From Prunus persica (lineage: Eukaryota; Streptophyta; Magnoliopsida; Rosales; Rosaceae): a DNA stretch of 64,000 nt. Of the stretch, positions 49,487 through 63,669 are shown one piece after another. The position numbers and the translations under genes were made by a program. Each line of letters begins with the position of its first letter. The first letter of the stretch is position 1. Below the pieces are notes generated by a model that made no database searches, was not told the origin of the DNA, and saw nothing but the letters and a program-made list of their open reading frames with translations. The stretch is from contig NC_034013.1 of NCBI RefSeq assembly GCF_000346465.2, forward strand, positions 17,543,624-17,607,623. The letters run 5' to 3'.

Positions 49487-50515
49487 TTATGTTTGTCATG
49501 AAGGTTGCTGGAGTTTGGAAATCTTGTGATATATAGTGCAATTTCGCTGTATATAAGAAGCAAGATAGTTTTGTGTAATATATGGGAGCTCAAACCGATC
49601 TGTATATATAGGAAGGATAGGAAGCATGTGGCGTTTATATCCTCAATAAATAATACCAGTCTCAAATAGTTTGTTGTCTATCTTATTCAACTTGTGTGTT
49701 TTGATAAATCTATCTAATCACATCACATCACATATTCCTAACCGTTAAAACTCTTATAAATTTGAATTACTTTCGAAATTTGAATCAATTATAAAAGTTG
49801 GTTAGGCAGTGAGTATGTCCCCTTGTACCCAAGTTTGAATCTCTCTCCTCTTAGATTATATTAATTTAGTATAGTTTAAATTATTGTTTTTATTAAAATA
49901 AATGAAAAAAAAAAAAAAGGGATCAAAATCTTAAAGAACAAAGTAAATTTGGGCTTGGGTTATTGGTCAAAACTTTTGGTGTGTTGTTGTGTAGCCCATA
50001 CGCGACCCAGTACCCCACACAGGCCGCTTGGGGTCCTGGAGAGTATTAGGCTTTTACGTCGTTCCATTGTTGGGCTTCAGCAAAACTCACACACGAAACA
50101 TTTTTTCAAAAGAAAGCGCGGGAGTTTTCAACCAAATTTAGCGGTAAAAGAAGAATAGCCGAAAGCCGTCCAAAATCACCGAACCAATCCTATTCCGCCA
50201 CTTCAACTTGAAGAAACTTTTCTTGATCCTCAAGCCAACGTGGCCATCTCTCATTAGTTTGTGTGAAGCATTTACCAACAGACCTGTTGGGTTTAGCTCT
50301 CAGTATCAAATTTGCAATTTTGTGTCGTTGCCTCCTCACTTCGCCATTTGCTCCTCTTCCCGCCGTTTACTCTCAACATTAATCTCTTCGTTTCTTTATT
50401 TCTTACAAAGCAAAAATTTATAATTTTAAAAAATAATAATAATCAGAGGACCCAGAAAACCTAAAACTAGAAAAAGGAAAAACCCTAAACCCAGAGGTGA
50501 AGGAGCAACAACCAA
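49487..50515. other. Intergenic: DOX 3' UTR and EXO1 promoter
   Basis: A stretch near 49800-49850 ending CCCAAGTTTGAATCTCTC resembles dispersed repeats with a tRNA-like B box. Near 50432-50510 lies the likely EXO1 5' UTR with repeated AAACCCTA-like motifs. No gene is seen. Confidence 0.45.
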
Positions 50516-53500
50516 ATGGGTATCAAAGATCTTCTCAGATTCATGAAACCTTATATTTCACCCATTCATATCAAGAAATATGCCGGCAAGCGCGTAAGTA
50601 GCAATCCCATGTTTTAGTTTTCGATTTTCTCAGTTTGATTCTGAATTGGGTCTCTCTTATAATCATTCCATTTTATTTCTCAAACTGAAATGTGAGTGTT
50701 CTGTAAATTTATTTGCAGGTGGGTATCGACGCCTATTCATGGCTTCACAAAGGAGGTAAACATGCTGCTTCGATTTCCTTTTGGGTCAGTTGGATGATGA
50801 GATTTCATTGGTTTATCTATTTATTAATGTTATTATTTTTTTCTGCAGCATATTCATGTAGTTTGGAGCTTTGTATGAATTCAAATAGCGAAAGGAAATT
50901 GAAATACATAGATTATTTTATGCACCGAATAAATCTGCTTCGTCACCATAAGATAACCCCAGTAGTCGTCTTTGATGGTGGCAATGTACCATGTAAGGCT
51001 GCCACTGCAGAAGAGCGCCACAGGCACGTTTCCACAATACCCGTTTTTTTTCTCCATCTTGTTATTATTTTTCTTTTTAAACGTGTTCATGTTATTAATG
51101 CACAAACTTGTTACTGATTCAGGAGAAGAAAGACTAATCATGATTTGGCAATGGCAAAATTTAAGGAAGGGGATATTAGAGCTGCCACTGAGCTCTTCCA
51201 GGTATTTATTTAATTTTGTTCACCAAGTGAGTTGCATATCTAGATCCTATATCGTAAATCATTTACTGTTGTTTGTGCTCTTCTTCTGGCCAGTTCATTT
51301 TCAGAAATGAATTGGGTTTGTGCTATTTAGAATCTTGGATATATTGAGCTGCATAAACTTTGAGCCCAAGACATCACTAGGACTTATGTATTACTTTGTC
51401 TTCTTTTACTCATTGCTTAGTTTTGAAACTTACAATTATCGTGACTAGCTAACGTGATTTATCGTTCCCCCAAACTATTAACTCAAGATTCTATGGGAAG
51501 TTCAGAAAACATGGTAGGCATAGAAAGTGTTCAAAGTTAAATTGGGGTTCTATTACGAGATCATAATTTCTCCGCATTATGTTGAGTACTAATTCATCTT
51601 TGACATCAGTTTTTCTTGTTCTTAAATGTTGTATATATCTGAATTATCTACTGTGTTTGTTTCTTCACTTGTAGAGGGCAGTGAGTGTAACTCCATCTAT
51701 GGCACATCAACTAATACAGGTACTTTGCTTGATGCATATTCTGTTTTCCTGCAAAGTTCTAATTCAATTATGATACCAGGGCCTTTTCATTTCTTTTTTT
51801 ATTCTTGAATTCAAACCCAACCCTGAGTCCTGAGTAATTTTGTGCACTATTGGCCTTTCAGATTCTGAGATCAGAGAATATTGAATTTGTAGTGGCTCCA
51901 TATGAGGCTGATGCACAGCTAGCATTCCTGTCCAATCTCGAAGCAGAGAAGGGTGGAATTGCTGCAGTTATTACAGAGGATAGTGATCTAGTGGCATATG
52001 GTTGCCAAGCTGTAAGAATCTCCATGAAATTTTGATATGATGCAGATAGAGGTCAAATCCTCTCCTGATGACTTCATTTTGATCATGTATCATTGAATTT
52101 GCTGCTGTTTTGTTTGTTTTGATTTGCATTGGTTGCAAACAGGTTGTCTTTAAGATGGACCAATATGGTAACGGTGAAGAGATGGTGCTGGAGAATGTTT
52201 TTAATCCAGTGGGCCGTACACCTTCCTTCCAAAATTTTGATCAGGAATTATTCACGGGTTAGTTCAATCTGACACTGGAGCTCTTTTATATGCGTATGTT
52301 TTAAATGAAAACATCTATGTAGCTGCGTCATCCATAAACCATCATCTGAAACAGTAACAAAATGTGCACAACATAAATTACTTTTGTATAAGCAACTTCT
52401 GCACCTCACACTGATATTGAGTATTGTTCCCTTGATACAGGGCCATCCCTTTTTTCCAACCAAAATTTTCTTTTAGGCTTGCTACAGTCTTGAAAACATG
52501 TTTCTATTGTCATGAGGATAGAACATATCTCAATGGCTCTAATAAGCATTTCCACGGCATGAACCAGCTTATAATCTTGCATTTTTACAGGTATGTGTGT
52601 CTTGGCAGGCTGTGATTTCCTTCCATCTGTTCATGGTATTGGGATTGCAAAAGCTTATGCCTTGGTTTCTAAGTATCGTAACTTAGATCGTGTAAGTGCG
52701 CAGTACAGCTTCTTAAAATGTCAACATAATTATTAATTGTATACATACATGTTTTCTCAATATCTTATGTTTATAATTTATTTTCCTATTATTTTAGAAC
52801 TGTTTATGATGCCTTATGCTTCATTTCTTGGTGGCACGCTTGCAGGCTCTATCAGTTTTGAAATCGCAGAAGGGCAATCAAATGCCTGAAGATTACCCCA
52901 AATGTTTCAAAGAAGCAGTTGCAGTTTTTCAGCATGCTCAAATGTGAGTAATATGAAAGTAGCATACTGAGTAACAAATATACTGGCCTTTTCTATTTGT
53001 TTACAGTAGTGACTCCTGCTGGCTTTTTATACTTCCATGTAGATTTGATGCCGAAAAGAAAAAGGTCAAACATATGAAAGCCATTCCAGAAAACCTTGTG
53101 CAGTCTCTAGATGGAGAACTTGATTTCCTCGGACCGTATCTTTTTGTTCCTAATCTCTTTTTATTTCGATGTTAAATAGTTCTTGCCCCATATCTGCATT
53201 TATTTTCCTTGACCAATTACAAATTGCACTAGAGAAATGCCTCCATCAGTAGCTACTGCAATTGCTGAAGGAAACTTGGACCCCATAAATATGAAGGCAT
53301 TTGATCATTTCCCAGCCTCTAGACATCATCAAGAACCTATTAAGAGCCAAAATATTGGTCAAATTCAGAGACCTGAGACTGCTGTGGTAGCTGCAGAAGA
53401 TAGCTGTTTTGTAAGCTTTCCCTCCCATAAAAGCCGAAGGAAAGATAGTACAGGGCCTACAGGCAAGTTTCTTTAATTCTTCCCCACTTAACACACCTGC

Positions 53501-54108
53501 GCTTTCTTATATGTTGTTTAACACAATGGAATCTACTGTTTTTGACTCAAATTCCAAACTTTTGTTCTACAGAAAGGCAGAATCCTGTTTCAAATGAAAA
53601 TAAGTATTTGAATGAATCTGCAGCACTTGCAAAGCTAATTGTGCCATCGACAAATAATGTAACACTGGAGAGCACAATAGCACCCAACACCATCCCGTTG
53701 AAGGTTCGCCACAACAATCCATTCAAGAAACGGAAAGATGATGTTCACTCAGATCAAATGGGGAGCAAAACTAAACAAGTTTCAAGTGAAGCTGAGGTGG
53801 AAATTTCGGACACCTTGAATGTCTCTCCCAGTAACATCAAAACTAAAGTTGTTAACAATGTTCCTTCCAGAAAAAGGAAAAATGATATTATCTTAGAGCA
53901 TGTAGAAAGCATTGGGGAAGAGGTTTCAGTGGTGACAGAGATAGAGTCTACAGACATATTGTGTGTAACTCCAGAGTCCCAGGAAAGTGTAAACTCTAAG
54001 CTTCCCAAGGGAAAAAGGATAGTGAAAAATGAGAAGTTGAAGAGAAGCAGCTTCAAGAGTTCAGGGAATAAAAATAGCAGTATCTTGAATTTCTTTTCTC
54101 GTGTATGA
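50516..54108 (+). CDS. EXO1: Exonuclease 1 (XPG/Rad2 family)
   Basis: Exons 50516-50593, 50719-50755, 50849-51023, 51123-51201, 51675-51719, 51862-52011, 52143-52257, 52591-52691, 52846-52943, 53043-53135, 53233-53462, 53573-54108 join to 1737 nt, 578 residues. EXO1 is a nuclear 5'-3' exonuclease and flap nuclease for mismatch repair and end resection. The XPG-N domain starts [13 protein letters not shown] with Asp30 in [10 protein letters not shown], then VVFDGG. The XPG-I domain has [10 protein letters not shown] (Glu153, Asp155), TEDSDL and GCDFLP. The C-tail is disordered and basic, with an internal repeat, and ends [10 protein letters not shown], a PIP-box-like motif lacking the usual Gln. 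It is shorter than AtEXO1A. Three introns are unusual: GC donors at 51024 and 53463, and a U12-like intron at 53136-53232. GT alternatives near the GC donors lead to early stops. Confidence 0.94.
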
Positions 54109-54254
54109 TTACTTTATTTCTCTATAAATTATTGTTTCTATTCTCTTGTTTTAATTTTGGACACTTTTGGCCACTTTTGTTGAGCTGTTGTTATATTTGA
54201 AAGGCTAATCTACGAGTAAATCATGAGTGCGGTGTCTTTGGATGTGTTTTTTAA

Positions 54255-54306
54255 ATCCCACATCGAAGAAGCACGCAAGGGAAGCAGGAAGTAGAAGCTA
54301 TAAAAG
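54255..54306 (+). promoter_or_regulatory. USE and TATA box of the U1 snRNA gene
   Basis: ATCCCACATCG at 54255-54265 matches the plant upstream sequence element (RTCCCACATCG). TATAAAAG lies at 54299-54306. The gap of 33 bases is the spacing known for Pol II snRNA genes, as opposed to about 23-24 for Pol III U6. Confidence 0.93.
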
Positions 54307-54328
54307 CCAAGGAAAGCAACCTGATTTC

Positions 54329-54487
54329 TCACTTACCTGGACGGGGTCAATGGGCGATCAAGAAGGCCCATAGCCTAGGTTGGTGACCTCCATTGCACAC
54401 TGGAGGGGTGCTCTCCTATGGTCTCCCCAAGTGGGAGAGCCAACGTCATAATTTGTGTTAGTGGGGGCCTGCGTTCGCGCGGCCCCT
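54329..54487 (+). ncRNA. U1: U1 spliceosomal snRNA
   Basis: The 5' splice-site-pairing region ACTTACCTGG is at 54331-54340. It is followed by GGACGGGGTCAATGGG of stem I, the loop CCTCCATTGCAC (54388-54399), an Sm-site AATTTGTG at 54450-54457 and the final GC-rich hairpin GGGGCCTGCGTTCGCGCGG. The length of about 159 fits plant U1. U1 pairs with intron 5' ends at the start of splicing. The two first bases read TC where the usual plant RNA has AT, so the exact 5' end is uncertain. All control elements (USE, TATA, Sm site, 3' box) are intact, which argues for an active copy, but expression is not shown. Confidence 0.95.
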
Positions 54488-54489
54488 TT

Positions 54490-54505
54490 CAACTCTCTAG
54501 TTCAA
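54490..54505 (+). terminator. snRNA 3' box
   Basis: CA, seven bases, then AGTTCAA fits the plant snRNA 3'-end element CA(N)3-10AGTNNAA and lies just past the final U1 hairpin. Confidence 0.85.
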
Positions 54506-54537
54506 CCTAGTGTGACTGTGTCTTTAATTTAAAAATC

Positions 54538-54637
54538 TAAGGCCTTGTTTCTTTGATTTAAAAATTAAAGGAATCGCACCATCACTAAAAGTAGGACTAT
54601 CTTTTAATCCAATCCTACTCTCCCAAACGAGGCCTTA
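54538..54637. mobile_element. 100-bp MITE-like element
   Basis: Ends TAAGGCCTTGTTTC and (reverse complement) TAAGGCCTCGTTTG are near-perfect inverted repeats around an AT-rich centre. GGCCTTGTTTG-type ends are frequent in small plant DNA elements. It lies 33 bp past the U1 3' box. Confidence 0.7.
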
Positions 54638-54786
54638 TTATCTATATTTGGCAAAACAAGTGGTTCTTAGTTAATTAAATTGACAGAAAAAGATAACATT
54701 TTGTTCATCAACAATACCAGACAAGAAGCATAAGGCGAGGAGTTTCCATTTGTTATTATTCCCCACCAACAATACTAGACTAAAAG

Positions 54787-57758
<2,972 letters not shown>

Positions 57759-57765
57759 TTATTAC

Positions 57766-57853
57766 TGTAAAATATACATGTCAGGTTCCATATGTGGTAA
57801 TTTCACAGATGTAAAATATACATGTTAGGTTCCATATGTGGTAATTTCACAGA
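57766..57853. repeat. 44-bp tandem repeat, two copies
   Basis: Copies 57766-57809 and 57810-57853 begin TGTAAAATATACATGT and differ at one base. A degenerate third start (TGGAAAATAATTCACGT) follows. It lies about 0.35 kb upstream of the beta-glucosidase start codon. Confidence 0.93.
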
Positions 57854-59937
57854 TGGAAAATAATTCACGTAAAAGTTATCCGTACAAGTAAGTTCCACGT
57901 GTGAATTTTATCTGTACAGTATACAGATAAGTTTTTATCTTTGCGCATGACAGACAAATTCATGCGTAATATATCTGGTTTAATTAGAACATAATCCGAG
58001 CACTTCACAGTCGTCAGCTTATGGAGTCTTTCGGCGAGAGTGCGTTCCGTCTCCGCCTTCTGTCTTTAGATTGTCCACCATTGTAACCGGCTCTGAGACC
58101 TGTCTTTCTCCTACGACCTATTTGGCACTGATAGGAAGAGATTGGATGGCTCTGAGTTTGCCCACTCTGAATATATTAACAGTGATTGATTAATTGTCTT
58201 TCATTTACTAATAAAAAAGGCAGGGTAAATTAGGCAAGTTGGAATGTCTTTTTCGCATGCGTCGGCAGCAACCGCACAATTTATTCTGGAGCTATGTGTT
58301 GTTGTCATTCTATAACGTTCTGAACTCATGAAATCTCATGGTAGGATATTAGAGTAGAGTAGCTTCAAAATAATCATTTTCGTCAAGATTTTCTACTGAA
58401 CAAATGATTTAGTCAAAAGTAGATATTCATCATTTCATCATGTGGCAGGCAGCACCCCTTTAGAGATCTCAATTTCATTATTACATAAACTTTGAGAACC
58501 TAATTGACGTGAAAAATGCTTCCTTTATTATATTTTTTTTTGTCATTTCATATCTTATTTATTCACAACAAATAAGAATTATTTTTTTAAAAAAAAAGGA
58601 GAGTTTCTTTGTTGACCAAATAATAATTATTAATTTGCCTTCGATTTGGGAAAAATAATAATTTCATTGGTTTTCACAAGTAACCACTAATTAGGTAGGG
58701 TTGATCCATGCTCCATCCATTGTATGACAAGATCTCATTGGGATTAGACCAATGGAATGGACCATCTATCCCTTCTCTCTTCTTTCTTATTTTATTCTTG
58801 AAAGCTACATAAAGTTATGGTCCCTCTGTCTCTGTCTCTTGTATGCAATATTTCATTCTCTCCTTTGGATTTCACATTATTTTAATTTTCTGGATTTTTA
58901 TGGTTTCCGTTGAATTTATCTAACAAGGCATCATGTAGATTAATCTATGGACTTGGTGTTGGTGTTGCCAAGTCAATGACAAAGTCCAGGATTTGGGCCA
59001 CACAGGTTCTTAAATCGGTGATGTTACGGTGGTCCATTTTGAAAGCACGCAGGCAGACCCAATTGTTGTTGAAAATTACGTGAATTATGTCTTTGTCACG
59101 TGAACTTGAATTTTGGATTGTAACAGACAACTTATCGAGCCTGCTACTTGATACTTCAATAATTCACTATCAAATTCCCAAGTCTTTGCGACCCAAGAAA
59201 TCCGACGAAATAACAATAAGATAATAAATAGTCTTTGCTCAATTATTTGCTTCTTGTGGGGTTCCAAAAAGTCATTTTTTATTCCGGTAGTTCGCCCTTT
59301 TTATTACTTTGCTTCTCATAATTTCAAAATATTTAATTTTATCAATGTAATTTTAAATTCGACTAAAAGGTCATAAATTCTGTCAAATTACTCTTAATTA
59401 TATATGTTACAAATTATGTCAAACGTCAAGCTCAAAACCTAACGGAATTCAAAAGAATTTGACTGAATTTGTAACATGTCATTGAATTGATTGAATTTAA
59501 AACTACATCAATAAGACCAAAAATAATAAAACTGAAAAATTGCAATGACTAAAAAGTCACATTACGCTGTTCAAAATTAGTGTAGAAGACATCTCTACCG
59601 TAATTTGTGTGTGAGTAGAAAGGCCCAATAGTTAGATTCGTAATGTATTGGGCTCATGAGTACACTGTACATGAATCATAATTCATGGGTCATCTGACTT
59701 CCGTTGATCTCAGCGTTCGGCCCAAATCAGACCCCCAAAAAAAAAAAACAAAGAGGCGGGCCCTAATAATACGGCGCGCTCAGCGTGAGGACATTACTGG
59801 AACTGTGCGTTTCAACACTAGAATAAAAAAAAAAATCTCATATTTCCTTTTTCTCCCACATTTTCTCAGAAACCAAACGGTGATCGCCCTCCCCGATTTT
59901 CCATAAGGATTCCGGTGAAACAGATTGTAAAGTGTAG

Positions 59938-62534
59938 ATGGACAAGGTAGAGGAGGAAGTGGAGAAGGTGAAGAAGGAGTGGGACGAAACGTACAGTAAG
60001 GTGGTAGAGCAAATAAAGGCAATAGAGGAGTATGGTAAATCACCTAGAGTTACAATTGCGGAGACGCAGAGAGACTCGCTGCCTAGAATGAACGGGCTCG
60101 CCCAAGACGGCTTTGCATTGCTTAATTCATTGCAGTTCAAGCTCGATCTGTTTGCCCCTCAGTTGCCCACCGACGATCAGGTCCAGTCAGCCAAGAACTT
60201 GCTTGAGTCCTGGAAAAACCGATCCCAAAGGTATTTCAATTTTATGCTCCCAGCCGTGTCTATTTGGTTGCCGAGAAATTTTTTGAAAACGTAGAAGAAT
60301 TATCACTTCTGTTTCGGCAGAAATCAGGAAATTGTTGAAATCGTGAAACTTCATCACGAATTAAAGAGCAATATATTCTAATTTTGAATGTTCTTAATTT
60401 AGTTATATTGCAATATGTTGCAACCAATTAAAGCTCACTTGAATTTAATATTTAAATTTTTTGGTAACGCTGGGTTTTGTGGTCTTCCTGATCAGTTTGC
60501 GGTTGAGTATGAGGAATGCCAATTTGCAAGCAAAGGATAACATGAGGAAAGCTGCTCAGAAAGAGGTAATTAATTCCTTTTTGCACTAATTTGGGGTAGT
60601 TTATTGTCTTCCACGTTGCTGCTTCTCATTAGCATTGTGGAATCAGGGTTGTTCACTAATTCATATTATCTTCATGCTCAACTATTTATATGATAATAAG
60701 CTAAATAAGATAGTTGCTGTAATTTCCTTCTTAATGATAATAAGCTTAAGAAGTTCCGTCTAGAAATTTATTTATTTTATGTGTTATTGAGAAAGAAAAA
60801 AAAATATTTTGAGCAAATTGTGATTGATTTGGCTGTGTTTGTTGCAGAGAGAACTTCTTTTGGGAGGTGGAGAAGAGTCCACAGTTCGTCGACGGAACTT
60901 ACAGTATGTATCAATTATTCTAAACAGCTTTCGGTAAAATAGTATTCATGTTTATGTATGCTTTTATTGGTTTACATATGCATCATCTTTAACTTGGGGA
61001 AAAATCTTTATGAGCATGAATACGGTATTCTCATACTTTTACATGAATTTTTTATTTAGAGAATTTAATTTATCATTTGGTTCTAGAACAAAGGCTGGAA
61101 TGACATCTGCCGCAGAAAGCATCACAGAGAGCCTTCGCCGTACTCGTCAGCTGATGGTTCAGGTTAGTCGCTCTACATTGTATTTTCCATTTATTCTAAT
61201 TAATACATCTTTATGCGATGGTAGCATGAATTTCTTTTTTGGTGGGATGCAACATTTGGTGTTCTTGTTTATTTGTGTAGGAGGTGGAAAGAACTGCAGG
61301 CACACTCATGACTTTTGGTGAGTTCCCTTTGTTACACATCAAATCAATCTTTCCCTTGCTGAGACTGTGTCACTGCAATTTTTATGACTTTTCTTGAACA
61401 GCTTATCTTGTAACACTGAGTTTGACTTTCATACTGGATTGTGTTTTAAAGCGGTACGTCATAGAAATAAAAGGAGAAAAAAAATTAAATATAAATATTT
61501 ATGGAGAATTCGACCTACTCCAATCATCAGAATTCGTTTCTTGTTTTGGGGCCCTCTAGTTAATAGTTATACAGATTGACCATGGAAATCTAAGGTTTTA
61601 GATCAATTAGAATCATGGATAACAGCTCAGCTCTAACTTCCTCTGCTCTATGAAATTGTTTCAACATTGGAATCTGGCAGACATTTTGTTCTATGAGAAT
61701 GATGTAATATGTTGAGCTGCTTATGATTAGCTCTCAGCACCTTATGTCTCTTGCTAATAGTTCATAGCCTTGCCCACTGCTCTTGAGAGAGAACATCAAT
61801 GTACTCAAGGCACTGTACCTCATCTGATCTAGCGTACTACCCATGTTCCAAAGTTCTCTGAGCGTTCTCATGTTACTTTATTCTGGTTTAGCTATTCACA
61901 ATATGTCTTAGAAGTTGTCAATGAAGACACATCTGGTATATGACATTGATCTAGCTCCGTTTTAGGACTATCTTTCTGACACATTACTTGCAGAGTATGA
62001 TTGTATGCGATATTTGAAACATGAATGTTCGTCTTACATTTGATTTGAAAAGGTTATTTTTCTGAGCCAGACTAACTCTATATATGTTGGATTATGCAGA
62101 GGACTCTACTGGAGTACTACGGAAGGCTGAAAGTGAATATAAGGGACACCGTTCATTGTTGATGCGAACCAGAAACCTACTCTCCACTATGCAACGACAA
62201 GATGTCATTGACAGGTTTAGAAGAGAAGATTTCCATTGTAGTATAACTATTATGTATATATGCAGAGTCTCATGTTGAGTTGTATCTGGACAGGGTGATA
62301 CTTGTATTAGGAATTTTCCTGTTTTCTTGTGCGGTTCTTTATGTGGGTTCAAAGCGTGTTGGTCTACTGGCGTTGCAGAGGCAGGTCACAGCTGCCATTA
62401 AGGCTGGTATGGGTGGGCGAGCAGAACTCAGACCTGGAGCTGTTGAAGATGTCGTAAATCATGCCCAGGTCTATGACAATGCAGTTCATAAAGTGGAGGA
62501 ACCTCTAGAAAGATTGATGCACGATGAACTCTGA
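59938..62534 (+). CDS. SEC20: SEC20-family SNARE of the ER
   Basis: Exons 59938-60230, 60496-60565, 60848-60903, 61087-61162, 61281-61317, 62100-62214, 62294-62534 join to 888 nt, 295 residues. The N-half is coiled coil (MDKVEEEVEKVKKEWDETYS). The SNARE-like part includes AAESITESLRRTRQLMVQEV. A single membrane segment (VILVLGIFLFSCAVLYVGSK, about 217-236) follows, and the protein ends HDEL. In yeast, Sec20 works with Tip20 and Ufe1 to receive COPI vesicles from the Golgi at the ER, and it too ends in HDEL. The lumenal tail after the membrane segment (about 59 residues) is typical of this family. All introns are GT-AG. Confidence 0.94.
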
Positions 62535-63411
62535 AAGTGTAGCTTCGTTTAATTGTTTGTTTCCTTGCTTTTCCCATGGTTTGTGCTTCACAATTCATTA
62601 GCACAGAGGGCTGTATGCTATTACTATCTCAAATTTTTTGGCCGTCATATTTCCATGTTGGTTTACAGGAGCCAGCATTGTTAATTATGTACAACTTGTT
62701 TTCATATTGGAGACGAAGAATATCGTACAACACTCCTTTGTTCTTCTGCTTACAATATACCTTAACACCAACTGTCCAAACCCATTGTTCACAAAAGCAA
62801 ACAATGACAACAAAAACAAATTTCACCATGTGTAACAAATTGGCAAACAGAAGAAATAATAAAATATAAATACCATATATAAAAGTAATTACAAAACAAA
62901 GAAATACTTGAGACTTTCCTCACATAGAAAGCTAGTAAAGAAAGGTTTCATTAAAAAAAAAAAAACAGCTGAAATTCAGTTTGATCTTCTGGTTCTGCAT
63001 TGATAGTCATGTCCACGATCAAGATTGTTGTGCCTGCGGCTACCACGCCATGATTTCTATGGCTCAAAACTCTGGAAGTTTACAAAGCAAAGATATCTGG
63101 TTCAACCTTTGCAAAATTCAAATGGCCAAACTAGACATATAAGAAAAACATCACACGTAATCACCACCTACTCCAAGCTGCAAGGTCATGAGTCATGGAA
63201 TAAGACAATAGCTTATGAGTTGCCGTTTGTGACACACCAGACAACAGAAACGGTTGGTTTACCTTCTTGATACTTTTCAATTCATGGAAAATAGCCCTCT
63301 CATCTTTCTATCAGATGGCAAGCTCACAAAAATATAAACCCATAAAACCGAGCAAGAACTCCAACTTTCTTATTGTCGCCTTCATATGCCCGCGAAGGCC
63401 TCCATATCTCT
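62535..63411. other. Convergent 3' interval of SEC20 and AIP1
   Basis: 3' UTRs of the two genes. Short open frames here have no protein-like content. Nothing else is seen. Confidence 0.5.
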
Positions 63412-63669
63412 TCATTGCGGAGTCAACCTCCAAGCACGAACAAATGCATCCTCGCCAGAGCTTACCACAGTGTGCTCATCCGTGAAAGCTAAGCCGTACA
63501 CCCCACCCAAGTGAGCATTCTTAATGGTTATACGGCTTGATGCAGGCTTGTCAACTTCATATATAATGACACACGTGTCAAGAGACCCAGTTGCAACCAT
63601 GCTGCTATCAGGAGACCAAGCAAGGCAGTTTATCCGGGCAGTATGGTACAACATGTTCTTAAGCTTGAC
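63412..63669 (-). CDS. AIP1: Actin-interacting protein 1, last exon (partial)
   Basis: One exon of 85 codons plus stop, opening in phase 0 after a CAG acceptor at 63670-63672. It encodes the last WD40 blades: [40 protein letters not shown] and the end [11 protein letters not shown]. This matches the C-terminus of plant AIP1, which helps ADF/cofilin cut and cap actin filaments. The rest of the gene lies beyond the right edge; 63673-64000 is intron as far as I can see. Confidence 0.9.
   Translation of the reverse strand, partial: VKLKNMLYHTARINCLAWSPDSSMVATGSLDTCVIIYEVDKPASSRITIKNAHLGGVYGLAFTDEHTVVSSGEDAFVRAWRLTPQ

Noticed and set aside
58692..58765. Possible MIRNA hairpin from TCCATTG/CAATGGA arms
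   Set aside because: The paired arms are only about seven bases long, too short for a miRNA precursor.
58945..59130. 61-codon open frame on the minus strand
   Set aside because: No recognisable domain, no splice partners and AT-rich surroundings; too weak to call a gene.
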